From assembly GCA_022450045.1 (NCBI GenBank), contig JAKURD010000001.1, positions 338,960 through 402,959 of the forward strand: a stretch of DNA of 64,000 bases, in the 5' to 3' direction. Numbering within the stretch: the first letter of the stretch is position 1; each line of letters begins with the position of its first letter. The position numbers were made by a program, and so were the translations under genes. The notes beneath the pieces were generated by a model. It did no database searches, was not told the origin of the DNA, and saw only the letters and a list, made by a program, of their open reading frames with translations. Origin of the DNA: Gracilimonas sp. (lineage in GTDB: Bacteria; Bacteroidota; Rhodothermia; Balneolales; Balneolaceae). Below, piece after piece: positions 53,435 through 61,933 of this stretch.

Positions 53435-56130
53435 TTCCTCTCTGGATCGTAGTCTAAATTAGGAGAAAGCCATTTTTCAACTTCCTCTTTGGTACATGAT
53501 TTTCGTCTGGCATATTCGATGACCTGATCTTCCCCAATATTTCCCACCCGGAAATATTTCGATTGTGGATGTGAAAAATAAATACCACTCACTGATGAAG
53601 CCGGGTACATCGCAAAAGATTCCGTGAGTTTAATCTGGGCATTTTTTTCCACTTCCATCAGATCAAACAAAATGCGTTTCTCGGTATGATCGGGACAGGC
53701 GGGATAACCCGGAGCTGGTCGAATTCCGGAATATTTCTCAGCGATCAGCTCTTCATTTTTGAAATTTTCTTCGTCTGAATATCCCCAAAATTCTTTACGA
53801 ACGCGCTCATGCATGCGTTCCGCAAAAGCTTCAGCCAGCCGATCAGCCATGGCTTTTACCAGAATTGCCATATAATCATCATTGGCTTTTTTGTATTTGG
53901 TAATGATGTCTTCAATGCCAACTCCGGCCGTTACAGCAAAGAAGCCAATGTAATCCGTAATTCCGGCTTCGCGGGGAGCAATGTAGTCAGCAAGGCTTGA
54001 ATTTGGCTGGCCTGCCCGCTTCTTAGTTTGTTGCCTGAGAAAATGGAATTCCGCCAGTTCCTCTGACAGGTCTTCATCTTTATATATCTTTATATCATCA
54101 CCGTAACTTACTGTGGGATAAAAACCTATCACTCCTTTTGATTTCAATAAATTCTGCTCAACAATTTCATCCAGCAATTTATTCGCATCATCAAAAAGAG
54201 ACTGTGCCTGTTCGCCTACCGTCTCATCTTTCAGGATATCAGGATATTTTCCAGTAAGCATCCAGGTTCGGAAAAAGGGCGACCAGTCAATGTAATTTCT
54301 TAATTCTGAAATGGGATAATCTTCAAAGGTCCTGGTTCCCAAAAAGGTGGGTTTTGGGGGATTATATCCTTCCCAGTCTATTTCTACTTTGTTACTTCTC
54401 GCTTCCTCAATACTCAAAATCGGTTTTTTATTCTGACGCTCTTCGTGCTGCTTGCGTAGTTCAGCATATTCTTTCTTAACATCGATTTTGACACCGCCTT
54501 TTCGCTCCTTACTGATAACATCTCCGGCAATGGATACAGCTCTTGAGGCATCCAATACATGAATAATGGATCCTTCATATTCAGGATCGATCTTCACTGC
54601 GGTATGAAGGCGTGAGGTTGTTGCCCCGCCAATGAGCAGCGGCAGATCCATGCCTCGCTTCTTCATTTCGCGAGCCACATGGATCATTTCATCGAGGGAA
54701 GGCGTGATCAATCCACTTAAACCAATGGCATCCACTTTATGCTTCCCGGCTTCATCCAGGATCTTGTCGGCCGGGACCATCACTCCAAGATCAACCACAT
54801 CGTAATTATTACAAGCCAGAACTACACTTACAATGTTTTTACCGATGTCGTGCACATCACCTTTTACGGTAGCCAGTAGTACTTTAGGGCGTTCACTCTT
54901 GTCTTTGTTATCCGCCTTCTCCTTTTCAAGATATGGGGTGAGATAGGCTACAGCCTGTTTCATTACTCGTGCACTTTTCACTACCTGTGGCAAAAACATT
55001 TTCCCTGAGCCAAAAAGATCTCCAACTACATTCATGCCATCCATGAGCGGCCCTTCAATCACCTGCAAAGGGCTTCCATATTTAACACGGGCCTCTTCCG
55101 CATCTTCTTCAATGTGTTCATTGATCCCTTTTACCAGAGAATGTCTGATCCGGTCTTCCACAGGATTTTTGCGCCATTTATCGTCTTTTTTGGCTTTAAC
55201 AGAAGATTCTTCATTCTTGAACTCTTCCGCGATTTCCATAAGTCGTTCCGTGGCATCATCCCTTCGATCAAAAAGCACATCTTCTACTCGTTCAAGCAGA
55301 TCTTCAGGAATGTCGTCATACACCTCAAGCTGGGTGGGATTTACAATTCCCATATCCATTCCGTGCTTAATAGCGTGATATAGGAATGCAGAGTGAATAG
55401 CTTCGCGTACACGGTTATTTCCCCGGAAAGAGAACGATACATTGCTCACACCTCCGATAACGTGTGCTCCGGGAAGATTCTCACGTATCCACTTGGCAGC
55501 CAGGAAGAAATCCATCGCATTCTGCCTGTGTTCCTCCATTCCGGTAGCTACCGGAAAGATATTGGGATCGAGGATGATATCGGAAGCATGAAATCCAGCT
55601 TCTTTGGTTAGCAGTTTATACGCCCGGTCACAGATCTCTTTTCGTCGCGAAAGTGTATCGGCTTGACCATCTTCGTCAAACGCCATACAAATTACGGCTG
55701 CGCCAAAGCGTCGAATGATCTTTGCTCGTCGCAGGAATTCCTCTTCCCCATCCTTCAGGCTGATTGAATTTACTATGCCCTTACCTTGCATGCATTTCAA
55801 CCCGGCCAGGATCACTTCCCACTTTGAAGAATCTACCATTATAGGAATTTTTGCGATATCGGGCTCAGAGGCTATAAGATGCATGAAACGCGTCATTTCA
55901 ATAGCACTGTCCAGCATGCCCTCATCCATGTTCACATCCAGGATCTGCGCCCCGCCCTGCACTTGATCGAGCGCAATTTTAAGCGCCTGATCATAATCTT
56001 TATTCTTAATGGTATTAAGAAATTTCCTGGAACCGGTCACATTGGTTCGCTCTCCTACATTCACGAAGTTAGAATCTTCCGTGATGATAAGAGGTTCAAG
56101 TCCGCTAAGTGTTAAAGGTAATGACTTCAT
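53431..56130 (-). CDS. metH: Methionine synthase, part 2 (pterin, cobalamin and AdoMet domains)
   Basis: 899 aa. Order of domains: pterin-binding barrel ([16 protein letters not shown] at about residues 22-37, [12 protein letters not shown]), cobalamin cap, B12 Rossmann domain with [11 protein letters not shown] (DxHxxG, about 428-436), and the AdoMet reactivation domain at the end ([19 protein letters not shown]). The homocysteine domain is encoded separately upstream, so MetH is split in two. Between the halves lies a 66-codon ORF that overlaps both by 4 nt. Confidence 0.95.
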   Translation of the reverse strand: MKSLPLTLSGLEPLIITEDSNFVNVGERTNVTGSRKFLNTIKNKDYDQALKIALDQVQGGAQILDVNMDEGMLDSAIEMTRFMHLIASEPDIAKIPIMVDSSKWEVILAGLKCMQGKGIVNSISLKDGEEEFLRRAKIIRRFGAAVICMAFDEDGQADTLSRRKEICDRAYKLLTKEAGFHASDIILDPNIFPVATGMEEHRQNAMDFFLAAKWIRENLPGAHVIGGVSNVSFSFRGNNRVREAIHSAFLYHAIKHGMDMGIVNPTQLEVYDDIPEDLLERVEDVLFDRRDDATERLMEIAEEFKNEESSVKAKKDDKWRKNPVEDRIRHSLVKGINEHIEEDAEEARVKYGSPLQVIEGPLMDGMNVVGDLFGSGKMFLPQVVKSARVMKQAVAYLTPYLEKEKADNKDKSERPKVLLATVKGDVHDIGKNIVSVVLACNNYDVVDLGVMVPADKILDEAGKHKVDAIGLSGLITPSLDEMIHVAREMKKRGMDLPLLIGGATTSRLHTAVKIDPEYEGSIIHVLDASRAVSIAGDVISKERKGGVKIDVKKEYAELRKQHEERQNKKPILSIEEARSNKVEIDWEGYNPPKPTFLGTRTFEDYPISELRNYIDWSPFFRTWMLTGKYPDILKDETVGEQAQSLFDDANKLLDEIVEQNLLKSKGVIGFYPTVSYGDDIKIYKDEDLSEELAEFHFLRQQTKKRAGQPNSSLADYIAPREAGITDYIGFFAVTAGVGIEDIITKYKKANDDYMAILVKAMADRLAEAFAERMHERVRKEFWGYSDEENFKNEELIAEKYSGIRPAPGYPACPDHTEKRILFDLMEVEKNAQIKLTESFAMYPASSVSGIYFSHPQSKYFRVGNIGEDQVIEYARRKSCTKEEVEKWLSPNLDYDPERK

Positions 56131-56327
56131 GCTATCTCACCACAGAAAGTTTTAGAATTCCAGCTCTTTGTCTGGCGGCTCCAAACCCATCTGGCGAATG
56201 GAATACACGAGCCTTGCCCTGTAAATCCATCAGATGACTCTTGCTTTAGATTCATTTTTAGAGACCTATTTTCAGTCGTCAGATGGGGTCCAGGGTTGTT
56301 TTCTGTTGATTGTTCAAATCTACTCAT
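56127..56327 (-). CDS. 66-codon coupled micro-ORF between the metH halves, built partly from R1-like repeat
   Basis: It runs from an ATG overlapping the metH part 1 stop (ATGA) to a TGA overlapping the metH part 2 start (ATGA). The DNA contains a degenerate R1 hairpin 2 (minus strand GCCAGATGGGTTTGGAGCCG at 56175-56194, then CCAGAC) and hairpin-1-like words (CATCTGATGG). The peptide ([20 protein letters not shown] in the repeat part) has no family I know. It probably arose by repeat insertion at an existing ATGA junction, keeping a coupled frame. Whether the peptide matters is unknown; it would at least keep ribosomes passing to part 2. Confidence 0.5.
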   Translation of the reverse strand: MSRFEQSTENNPGPHLTTENRSLKMNLKQESSDGFTGQGSCIPFARWVWSRQTKSWNSKTFCGEIA

Positions 56328-57334
56328 ACTAATACTCCATCCGTTCTTTTGACTTTTCGGTGCGAATATTTTTCAGCCAGTTCAGCCATTTTAGTAATGT
56401 GTGCAGGAGTTGTTCCACAACAACCGCCGAGAATATTAACCAATTCATCTTCAAGGTATTCTTCAACCTGACTTCCCATTTCATCCGGCCCCTCATCATA
56501 TTCTCCAAATTCATTCGGTAATCCTGCATTCGGGTATGCACTAATGTAGAATGGAGATCTGTCAGATAGATTTTGCAGATATGGTTTAAGCTGCTTGGCT
56601 CCAAGAGCACAATTGAAGCCAACACTGAGAATAGGTGCATGGGAAACAGAGATCAAAAATGCTTCCACGGTTTGGCCGGAAAGGGTTCTCCCCGAAGCAT
56701 CGGTGATCGTCCCTGAAACCATAATGGGGATCTCCTCTTCCCGCTCCTCAAATAAATCCTGGATAGCGAATAAAGCGGCTTTGGCGTTGAGTGTATCGAA
56801 AATGGTTTCTACCAGCAGTACATCCGCTCCTCCATCCATGAGCCCTCTTGCCTGCTCTTTATAAGCCTCAGCAAGTTCATCGAAGGTAACAGCTCTATAA
56901 CCGGGGTCAGTAACTTCCGGGGAAATGGAGGCCGTTTTGTTTGTCGGTCCCATCGAGCCCGCTACAAACCTTGGTTTATCCGGATTTTGTTGGGTGAATT
57001 TATCCGTGGCCTTTTTTGCGATCTCCGCTGATTTCCGATTCAGGTCATACACAATATGTTCCAGGGCATAATCAGCCTGGGCGATGGATGTTCCGCTGAA
57101 GGTATTCGTCTCTACGATATCGGCCCCGGCCTCCAAATATTCCTCATGGATGGCCTGTATGATCTCCGGCCGGGTTAAACTAAGCAGATCGTTATTTCCT
57201 TTTAGATCATCGGAATGATCTTTGAATTGTTCGCCCCTGAAATCTTCTTCTTCCAGCTTATAGCGCTGTATCATGGTACCCATGGCCCCATCGAGGATCA
57301 GGATTCGGTTCTGTAAAGCTTGTTTAATATTCAC
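56324..57334 (-). CDS. metH: Methionine synthase, part 1 (homocysteine S-methyltransferase domain)
   Basis: 336 aa from a GTG at 57334, chosen because [20 protein letters not shown] is the conserved start; a GTG at 57403 would lie inside a regulatory hairpin. Zinc ligands are in SVGFNCALG and [31 protein letters not shown] is typical of MetH. It transfers a methyl from cobalamin to homocysteine together with part 2. It is first in the operon behind a SAM-I riboswitch. Confidence 0.93.
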   Translation of the reverse strand: MNIKQALQNRILILDGAMGTMIQRYKLEEEDFRGEQFKDHSDDLKGNNDLLSLTRPEIIQAIHEEYLEAGADIVETNTFSGTSIAQADYALEHIVYDLNRKSAEIAKKATDKFTQQNPDKPRFVAGSMGPTNKTASISPEVTDPGYRAVTFDELAEAYKEQARGLMDGGADVLLVETIFDTLNAKAALFAIQDLFEEREEEIPIMVSGTITDASGRTLSGQTVEAFLISVSHAPILSVGFNCALGAKQLKPYLQNLSDRSPFYISAYPNAGLPNEFGEYDEGPDEMGSQVEEYLEDELVNILGGCCGTTPAHITKMAELAEKYSHRKVKRTDGVLV

Positions 57335-57397
57335 TCTTTCATCGTTAGATTGGCTTATACAGAAAGAGCGGAGAGTGATTAGCTCGCTTATCTTTCT

Positions 57398-57502
57398 AAG
57401 CACATAACTAAATTATGTGCTTAGTGGGATTTGGCACCTGCCCCTTTCTGAAGTGGTTGCCAAGACGTCATCGGGCCCATCCCTCGGTCTTTCTTTATAA
57501 GC
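57398..57502 (-). ncRNA. SAM-I (S-box) riboswitch controlling metH-metF
   Basis: On the minus strand the aptamer (57502-57419) shows GACCGAGGGATGGGCCCGAT, then GGCAACC, then GGTGCCAAATCCCACTAAGC, the conserved S-box core, with P1 formed by GCTTA and TAAGC. The P1 3' strand is also the 5' arm of a perfect 10-bp hairpin AAGCACATAA / TTATGTGCTT (57398-57422), so aptamer and hairpin exclude each other. No T-run follows, so control may be at translation or through a later hairpin. P3 is short. Confidence 0.88.
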
Positions 57503-57710
57503 ATTCAATAAATAATTTCAATGAATATAACGGTCTCTAATGCGCTGAGCAACCTATTATTATGAATTAATTACAGACATATAAAGTCGAAACAATTTTG
57601 GGAATGAAACACGAATGACAAGGATTAGGTGGATGATCGTGAAAAAAATAATGCAATCGGCCTTAGAAAAAAAGCATTAAGAAGATGACGATATGAAGCG
57701 TGAAGAAGTA

Positions 57711-57880
57711 GATCATTCGATATAAAAATAATCGGCTAAGTACATTAAGGGATTATTTCACAGCGAATGCCTGATATCCTAAGGTTGGTCAGACAGCGAA
57801 TACGGAAGTAATGGCCACCATTAGATTCCCGTCCCCACGGGAATGACCATGCGCATCCATTTTTATCCTTTTAACTTAAC
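57711..57880. repeat. R2 element, copy 4 (truncated)
   Basis: Degenerate left end (TTCGATATAAAAATA), interior palindromes as in other copies (ATTCCCGTCCCCACGGGAAT), but the right end stops at CTTTTAACTTAA and runs straight into the next composite element. 57503-57710 contains no recognisable gene. Confidence 0.75.
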
Positions 57881-58256
57881 GTCAGTTCGATGTAATTATC
57901 CCCAGTAAAGCCTTTGAGGCACGGTCTGCCGACTCGTAGTCCATCTGACCATTTGCTTGATTCCGGCACCTAAACTTGTTCGTATTCTAATCCAACATCC
58001 TGCGCCTACGCCATCGATCAGATGGGGTTTTCATCAGATCGAATCCGAAAATGTGTAACCTGTCTCTCGGTCTGATGGCTCCAAGCCCATCTGACCGATT
58101 GTTTAATTCGAGCACCAAGTTCAGTTCGTATTCTAATCCAACACCCGCCCCTTGTATCACCCATCAGACGGGGTTTCCGTTAGATGGGTCTTGCAGCTAT
58201 TTTAAAATTCTTTTTGGAGCATTCTTTATCTCGAACGGACGTTAATCTACTTTACC
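57876..58256. repeat. Composite element: R2-type ends around inverted R1 units
   Basis: Left end TTAACGTCAGTTCGATGTAA, right end TTTATCTCGAACGGACGTTA (to about 58246). The interior is R1 in reverse orientation: CGGTCTGATGGCTCCAAGCC followed by CATCTGACCG near 58058-58090, and hairpin-1-like pairs at 58018-58045 and 58148-58185. Confidence 0.7.
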
Positions 58257-58301
58257 AGGGGCAAGCTAACATTCGGTTACCCATACAAATAAACATAGAG
58301 C

Positions 58302-58562
58302 CAATAGCGTCCTAAACGTTTTTAAAATTGAAAAAAAACCTGTGTTTTCGAAGATAAAAATGGATTAGCTGACATGTTTAAAATCAATCCCCTTTTTTTC
58401 TCGCAGAGGCACGCCGATTAACCCGCTGAGTTTCGCCGATGATCTTTTATCAAAACACATCGCTATTCAGCGTAACTCTGCGATATCCTTTGCGGAAATC
58501 TGCGAGAATCCTTTTGAAGGATCGTTTTACCAAAATGTATTTCAACGTTTAGGACGCTATTG
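58302..58562. repeat. R3 element, copy 2 (261 bp) with 9-bp target duplication
   Basis: Same 19-bp terminal inverted repeats as copy 1. It is flanked by ACATAGAGC (58293-58301) and ACACAGAGC (58563-58571), one mismatch in nine. A related sequence at 26390-26450 has ACATAGAGCC without the insertion, in otherwise matching flanks. It has no ORF, so it must be moved by a transposase elsewhere. Confidence 0.85.
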
Positions 58563-58678
58563 ACACAGAGCCTTTATTTTTTTATAAGCAATTTATTTAT
58601 CCATTGCAATTATCTCGTATATTTATACTTTTTTCACCCCAACATCCATTTAATTACCTATGACCTCTACCCCATCTG

Positions 58679-60085
58679 ATGAAGAATAACTATTACGAAT
58701 TAATTGACCAGACCTACCATTTCCCACAAAATGGGTTTGAGCTTGCTGATGGCACGCTCCATTTCAATAAAGTTGACCTCCATAAACTGATCCAAAAATA
58801 CGGAACGCCTTTTAAGCTGTCGTACTTGCCCAAGATCAGAGAGAAAATTCAGAAATCGCGAAAGTACTTTAATCAAGCTATCTCTGATAATAACTACTCC
58901 GGGAAATATGAGTTTTGCTACTGTACCAAATGCTGCCACTTCAATCATGTGGTAAGAACGGCCTTAAAGGAAAATGTGTCGCTGGAAACTTCCTCTTCAT
59001 TCGACATCGACCTGATCGAAAACCTTTACAACAAAGGGGCGTTAAACCGGGATAAGATCATTGTTCATAATGGATATAAAACAGACAATTACATTAGAAA
59101 AATAGGCAGGCTCATCAATCAGGGGTTCTCCAACTCTATTTGTGTGTTAGATAGCATTGGAGAGCTTGATAAACTCATGGAGCTGGAAACCGAAGAACCA
59201 ATCAAGATCGGATTGCGGATATCCATTGAAGAAGACCCTCAGGCAGCCTATTACACCTCGCGACTTGGGATCAACAAGCGGGAAATATTGGATTTTGTAC
59301 GAGAAAAGATCGTTGGTAATGACCGTGTGGAGCTGGTTATGGTTCACTTTTTTGTAGATTCCGGCATGGGTGATAACATGTATTACTGGAATGAATTCAA
59401 AAAAGCACTGAGCCAGTTTACCAAGATCAAAAAGCTGGCTCCCTCCGTCAAAAGCTTAAATATTGGAGGCGGCTTCCCTATACAGAACAGCCTTAGTTTC
59501 GACTTTGACTATGAGTATATCACCGGTGAGATCGTGCGCAATATCCAGGAGGCCTGCAAAGATGATGGCGTGGAAGAACCCGATATTTACACCGAATTCG
59601 GTAAATATACCGTTGGTGAAAGCGGAGCCGTTATTTTCCAGGTGCTGGAGCAAAAGCAACAGAATGATGCCGAACTTTGGTACCTGATCGACAACAGCCT
59701 GATGAATACTATTCCCGATGCATGGTCCATCAACGAAAAATTCATACTACTGCCGCTCAATAAATGGCAAAATCAATATAAACGAGTCAATATAGGCGGC
59801 ATCAGCTGCGACCATTCCGATTATTACAATTCTGAAGAATTAAATCAGCAGGTACTGTTGCCAACTTATTCTAATGATGATGAAGAACCTTTATACATCG
59901 GATTCTTTCATACCGGAGCTTATCAGGATTCCATCAGCGGCTATGGAGGCATCAAACATTGCCTCATCCCTTCTCCAAAACATATTGTGGTTGATATGGA
60001 TGAAAATGGAGACTTTTTCGATTATGTGTATCGCGAGGAGCAAACAGTGGATAACATGCTTAACATATTGGGTTACAATGATTAA
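58679..60085 (+). CDS. Arginine decarboxylase, flavobacterial short type
   Basis: 468 aa fold-III PLP decarboxylase. The PLP lysine lies in FCYCTKCCHFNHVVRTALK (about residues 78-96), with ASSSFDID-type segment LETSSSFDIDLIENL, the substrate-side His and glycine loop LNIGGGFPI, and PDIYTEFGKYTVGESGA. It is much shorter than E. coli SpeA (about 658 aa) but matches the roughly 465-aa arginine decarboxylases of Flavobacteriia. It heads an operon with an agmatinase-like gene (8-nt overlap), which supports agmatine as product. An ornithine/lysine specificity cannot be excluded. Confidence 0.82.
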   Translation: MKNNYYELIDQTYHFPQNGFELADGTLHFNKVDLHKLIQKYGTPFKLSYLPKIREKIQKSRKYFNQAISDNNYSGKYEFCYCTKCCHFNHVVRTALKENVSLETSSSFDIDLIENLYNKGALNRDKIIVHNGYKTDNYIRKIGRLINQGFSNSICVLDSIGELDKLMELETEEPIKIGLRISIEEDPQAAYYTSRLGINKREILDFVREKIVGNDRVELVMVHFFVDSGMGDNMYYWNEFKKALSQFTKIKKLAPSVKSLNIGGGFPIQNSLSFDFDYEYITGEIVRNIQEACKDDGVEEPDIYTEFGKYTVGESGAVIFQVLEQKQQNDAELWYLIDNSLMNTIPDAWSINEKFILLPLNKWQNQYKRVNIGGISCDHSDYYNSEELNQQVLLPTYSNDDEEPLYIGFFHTGAYQDSISGYGGIKHCLIPSPKHIVVDMDENGDFFDYVYREEQTVDNMLNILGYND

Positions 60086-60938
60086 AGCGAATCAAATATT
60101 TGCCGGAATTGAAGGTGAACACAACGAATTTGAAAATGCCGGTATCCTCTTGCAATCCATACCCTACGACGGCACAAGCACTTGGGGGAAAGGAGCCGAT
60201 GAAGGTTTTGGAGCTTTCCTTGATGCCGCTGAGAATATGGAGATCTATGATATTGAAACCGACAGTGAAGTCTATAAAAAAGGCGTGCATATCATCGATC
60301 CGATCTTAGAAGATGCCTCCCCTGAAGCCATGTTTGAGTCGGTATATAAAAACACTAAAGAATTACTAAAAGCTAACAAGTTCCTCACTTTTTTTGGAGG
60401 TGAACATTCCATCAGCATTGGGGTGATTAAGGCTTTCTATGAAGCTCATCCGGATATCACTATTCTACAGCTCGACGCCCATGCTGATCTTCGTGCTGAG
60501 TACCACGGCTCCCCTTACAATCACGCCTGTGCCGTTTATGATGCTTCAAAAAATACGAACTTAATTCAGGTTGGCATCCGCAGTATGGATACCAGCGAAG
60601 TGCCGTACATGGACAAAGATAAATGCTACTTCGCTGAAGATATGTATGGCCATTCCGGTTGGATGGAAGATTCCATAAGTAAAATGACCGATAAGGTGTA
60701 TATCACGCTCGACCTGGATGTATTCGACCCATCCATTATGCCGGCCACCGGAACTCCTGAGCCCGGGGGGATGCTCTGGAATCCTATGATCCAATATCTC
60801 AAAAAAGTATTTCAACAAAAAAATGTATTGGGCTTTGATATTGTGGAACTAGCACCTATTGAAGGGCTTAAGGCACCTCAGTTTTTGGCTGCTAAACTAT
60901 ATTATAAAATGTTAAGCTATAAATTTGTGAATTCATGA
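60078..60938 (+). CDS. speB: Agmatinase (ureohydrolase family)
   Basis: 286 aa from the ATG at 60078; the longer open frame from 59874 overlaps the decarboxylase and is not real. Mn-binding motifs: FFGGEHSISIG, ILQLDAHADLRAEY and LDLDVFDPSIMPATGTPEPG. Agmatine to putrescine plus urea is the probable reaction, given the neighbour upstream. It overlaps the deoxyhypusine-synthase-like gene by 4 nt. Confidence 0.88.
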   Translation: MIKANQIFAGIEGEHNEFENAGILLQSIPYDGTSTWGKGADEGFGAFLDAAENMEIYDIETDSEVYKKGVHIIDPILEDASPEAMFESVYKNTKELLKANKFLTFFGGEHSISIGVIKAFYEAHPDITILQLDAHADLRAEYHGSPYNHACAVYDASKNTNLIQVGIRSMDTSEVPYMDKDKCYFAEDMYGHSGWMEDSISKMTDKVYITLDLDVFDPSIMPATGTPEPGGMLWNPMIQYLKKVFQQKNVLGFDIVELAPIEGLKAPQFLAAKLYYKMLSYKFVNS

Positions 60939-61909
60939 GTAAAAAAGGACCTGTTTCCGATTACATCACCCACCACTACCGTCACTTCAATGCGGCCTCC
61001 CTGGTTGATGCTGCCAAGGCCTATGAAGATCAACTCAACTTCGGTGCAAAAATGATGATTACCCTTGCCGGAGCTATGAGTTCTGCCGAGTTGGGATTGT
61101 CACTTGCTGAAATGATACGTCAGGATAAGGTGCATATTATTACCTGTACCGGCGCGAATTTGGAGGAAGACGTATTTAACCTGATTGCTCATGATCATTA
61201 TAAACGTATTCCAAATTACCGGGATCTGAGCCCACAGGACGAGCAAGAGCTGCTCAAAAACCACTTTAACAGAGTTACTGATACCTGTATTCCTGAAGAA
61301 GAAGCCATGCGCCGCATCGAAGATCATTTGGTGAAACGCTGGGTAAAAGCTTCCGAAGCAGATGAACGTTATTTACCCCATGAGTATTTTTATGACATGT
61401 TACTAAGTGGAGATCTGAAGGACGATTACCAGATCGACCCGAAAGATTCATGGCTTCTGGCGGCCGCTGAAAAAAATATCCCTGTTATTGTTCCGGGCTG
61501 GGAAGATTCTACATGTGGAAATTTCTTTGCCTCTCATTGTATTGAAGGCCGTACAAAGCCATCTGCAATGAAATCAGGAATTGAGTACATGATGTTTCTG
61601 TCGGACTGGTATCTAAAGAATTCGGATAAAGGAATTGGCTTTTTTCAGATCGGAGGAGGCATTGCCGGCGATTTCCCAATTTGCGTGGTTCCGATGATAG
61701 AGCAAGACCTGGGCAAGAAAGATGTACCACTGTGGTCCTATTTCTGTCAGATCAGTGATTCTACCACGAGCTATGGCTCTTACTCAGGCGCTGTCCCCAA
61801 TGAAAAAATAACCTGGGGCAAGCTGGGCATTGATACGCCAAAATTTATCATTGAATCGGATGCAACTATTGTAGCTCCGCTTATTTTTGCTTATCTGTTG
61901 GACTGGTAA
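60935..61909 (+). CDS. Deoxyhypusine synthase-like protein (SpeY/homospermidine synthase type)
   Basis: 324 aa. The family is clear: MMITLAGAMSSAELGLSLAE, HIITCTGANLEEDVFNLIAH, and the active-site lysine in NEKITWGKLGID (human DHS has SWGK). NAD-binding SDSTTSYGSYSGA is also visible. Bacteria lack eIF5A, so such proteins use free amines, making homospermidine or a related polyamine from putrescine or spermidine. It follows arginine decarboxylase and agmatinase, which fits putrescine as substrate. The exact product is not fixed. Confidence 0.85.
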   Translation: MSKKGPVSDYITHHYRHFNAASLVDAAKAYEDQLNFGAKMMITLAGAMSSAELGLSLAEMIRQDKVHIITCTGANLEEDVFNLIAHDHYKRIPNYRDLSPQDEQELLKNHFNRVTDTCIPEEEAMRRIEDHLVKRWVKASEADERYLPHEYFYDMLLSGDLKDDYQIDPKDSWLLAAAEKNIPVIVPGWEDSTCGNFFASHCIEGRTKPSAMKSGIEYMMFLSDWYLKNSDKGIGFFQIGGGIAGDFPICVVPMIEQDLGKKDVPLWSYFCQISDSTTSYGSYSGAVPNEKITWGKLGIDTPKFIIESDATIVAPLIFAYLLDW

Positions 61910-61933
61910 CATTTGAACTAACTTACAGAAAGC

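Noticed and set aside
58660-58689. Nine-codon ORF MTSTPSDEE overlapping the arginine decarboxylase start
   Set aside because: Very short, with no repeated or regulatory codons. It could couple translation, but nothing in the sequence proves it.
59874-60080. N-terminal extension of the agmatinase to 354 aa
   Set aside because: The added segment overlaps the decarboxylase frame and is not ureohydrolase-like; the ATG at 60078 gives the normal family length.
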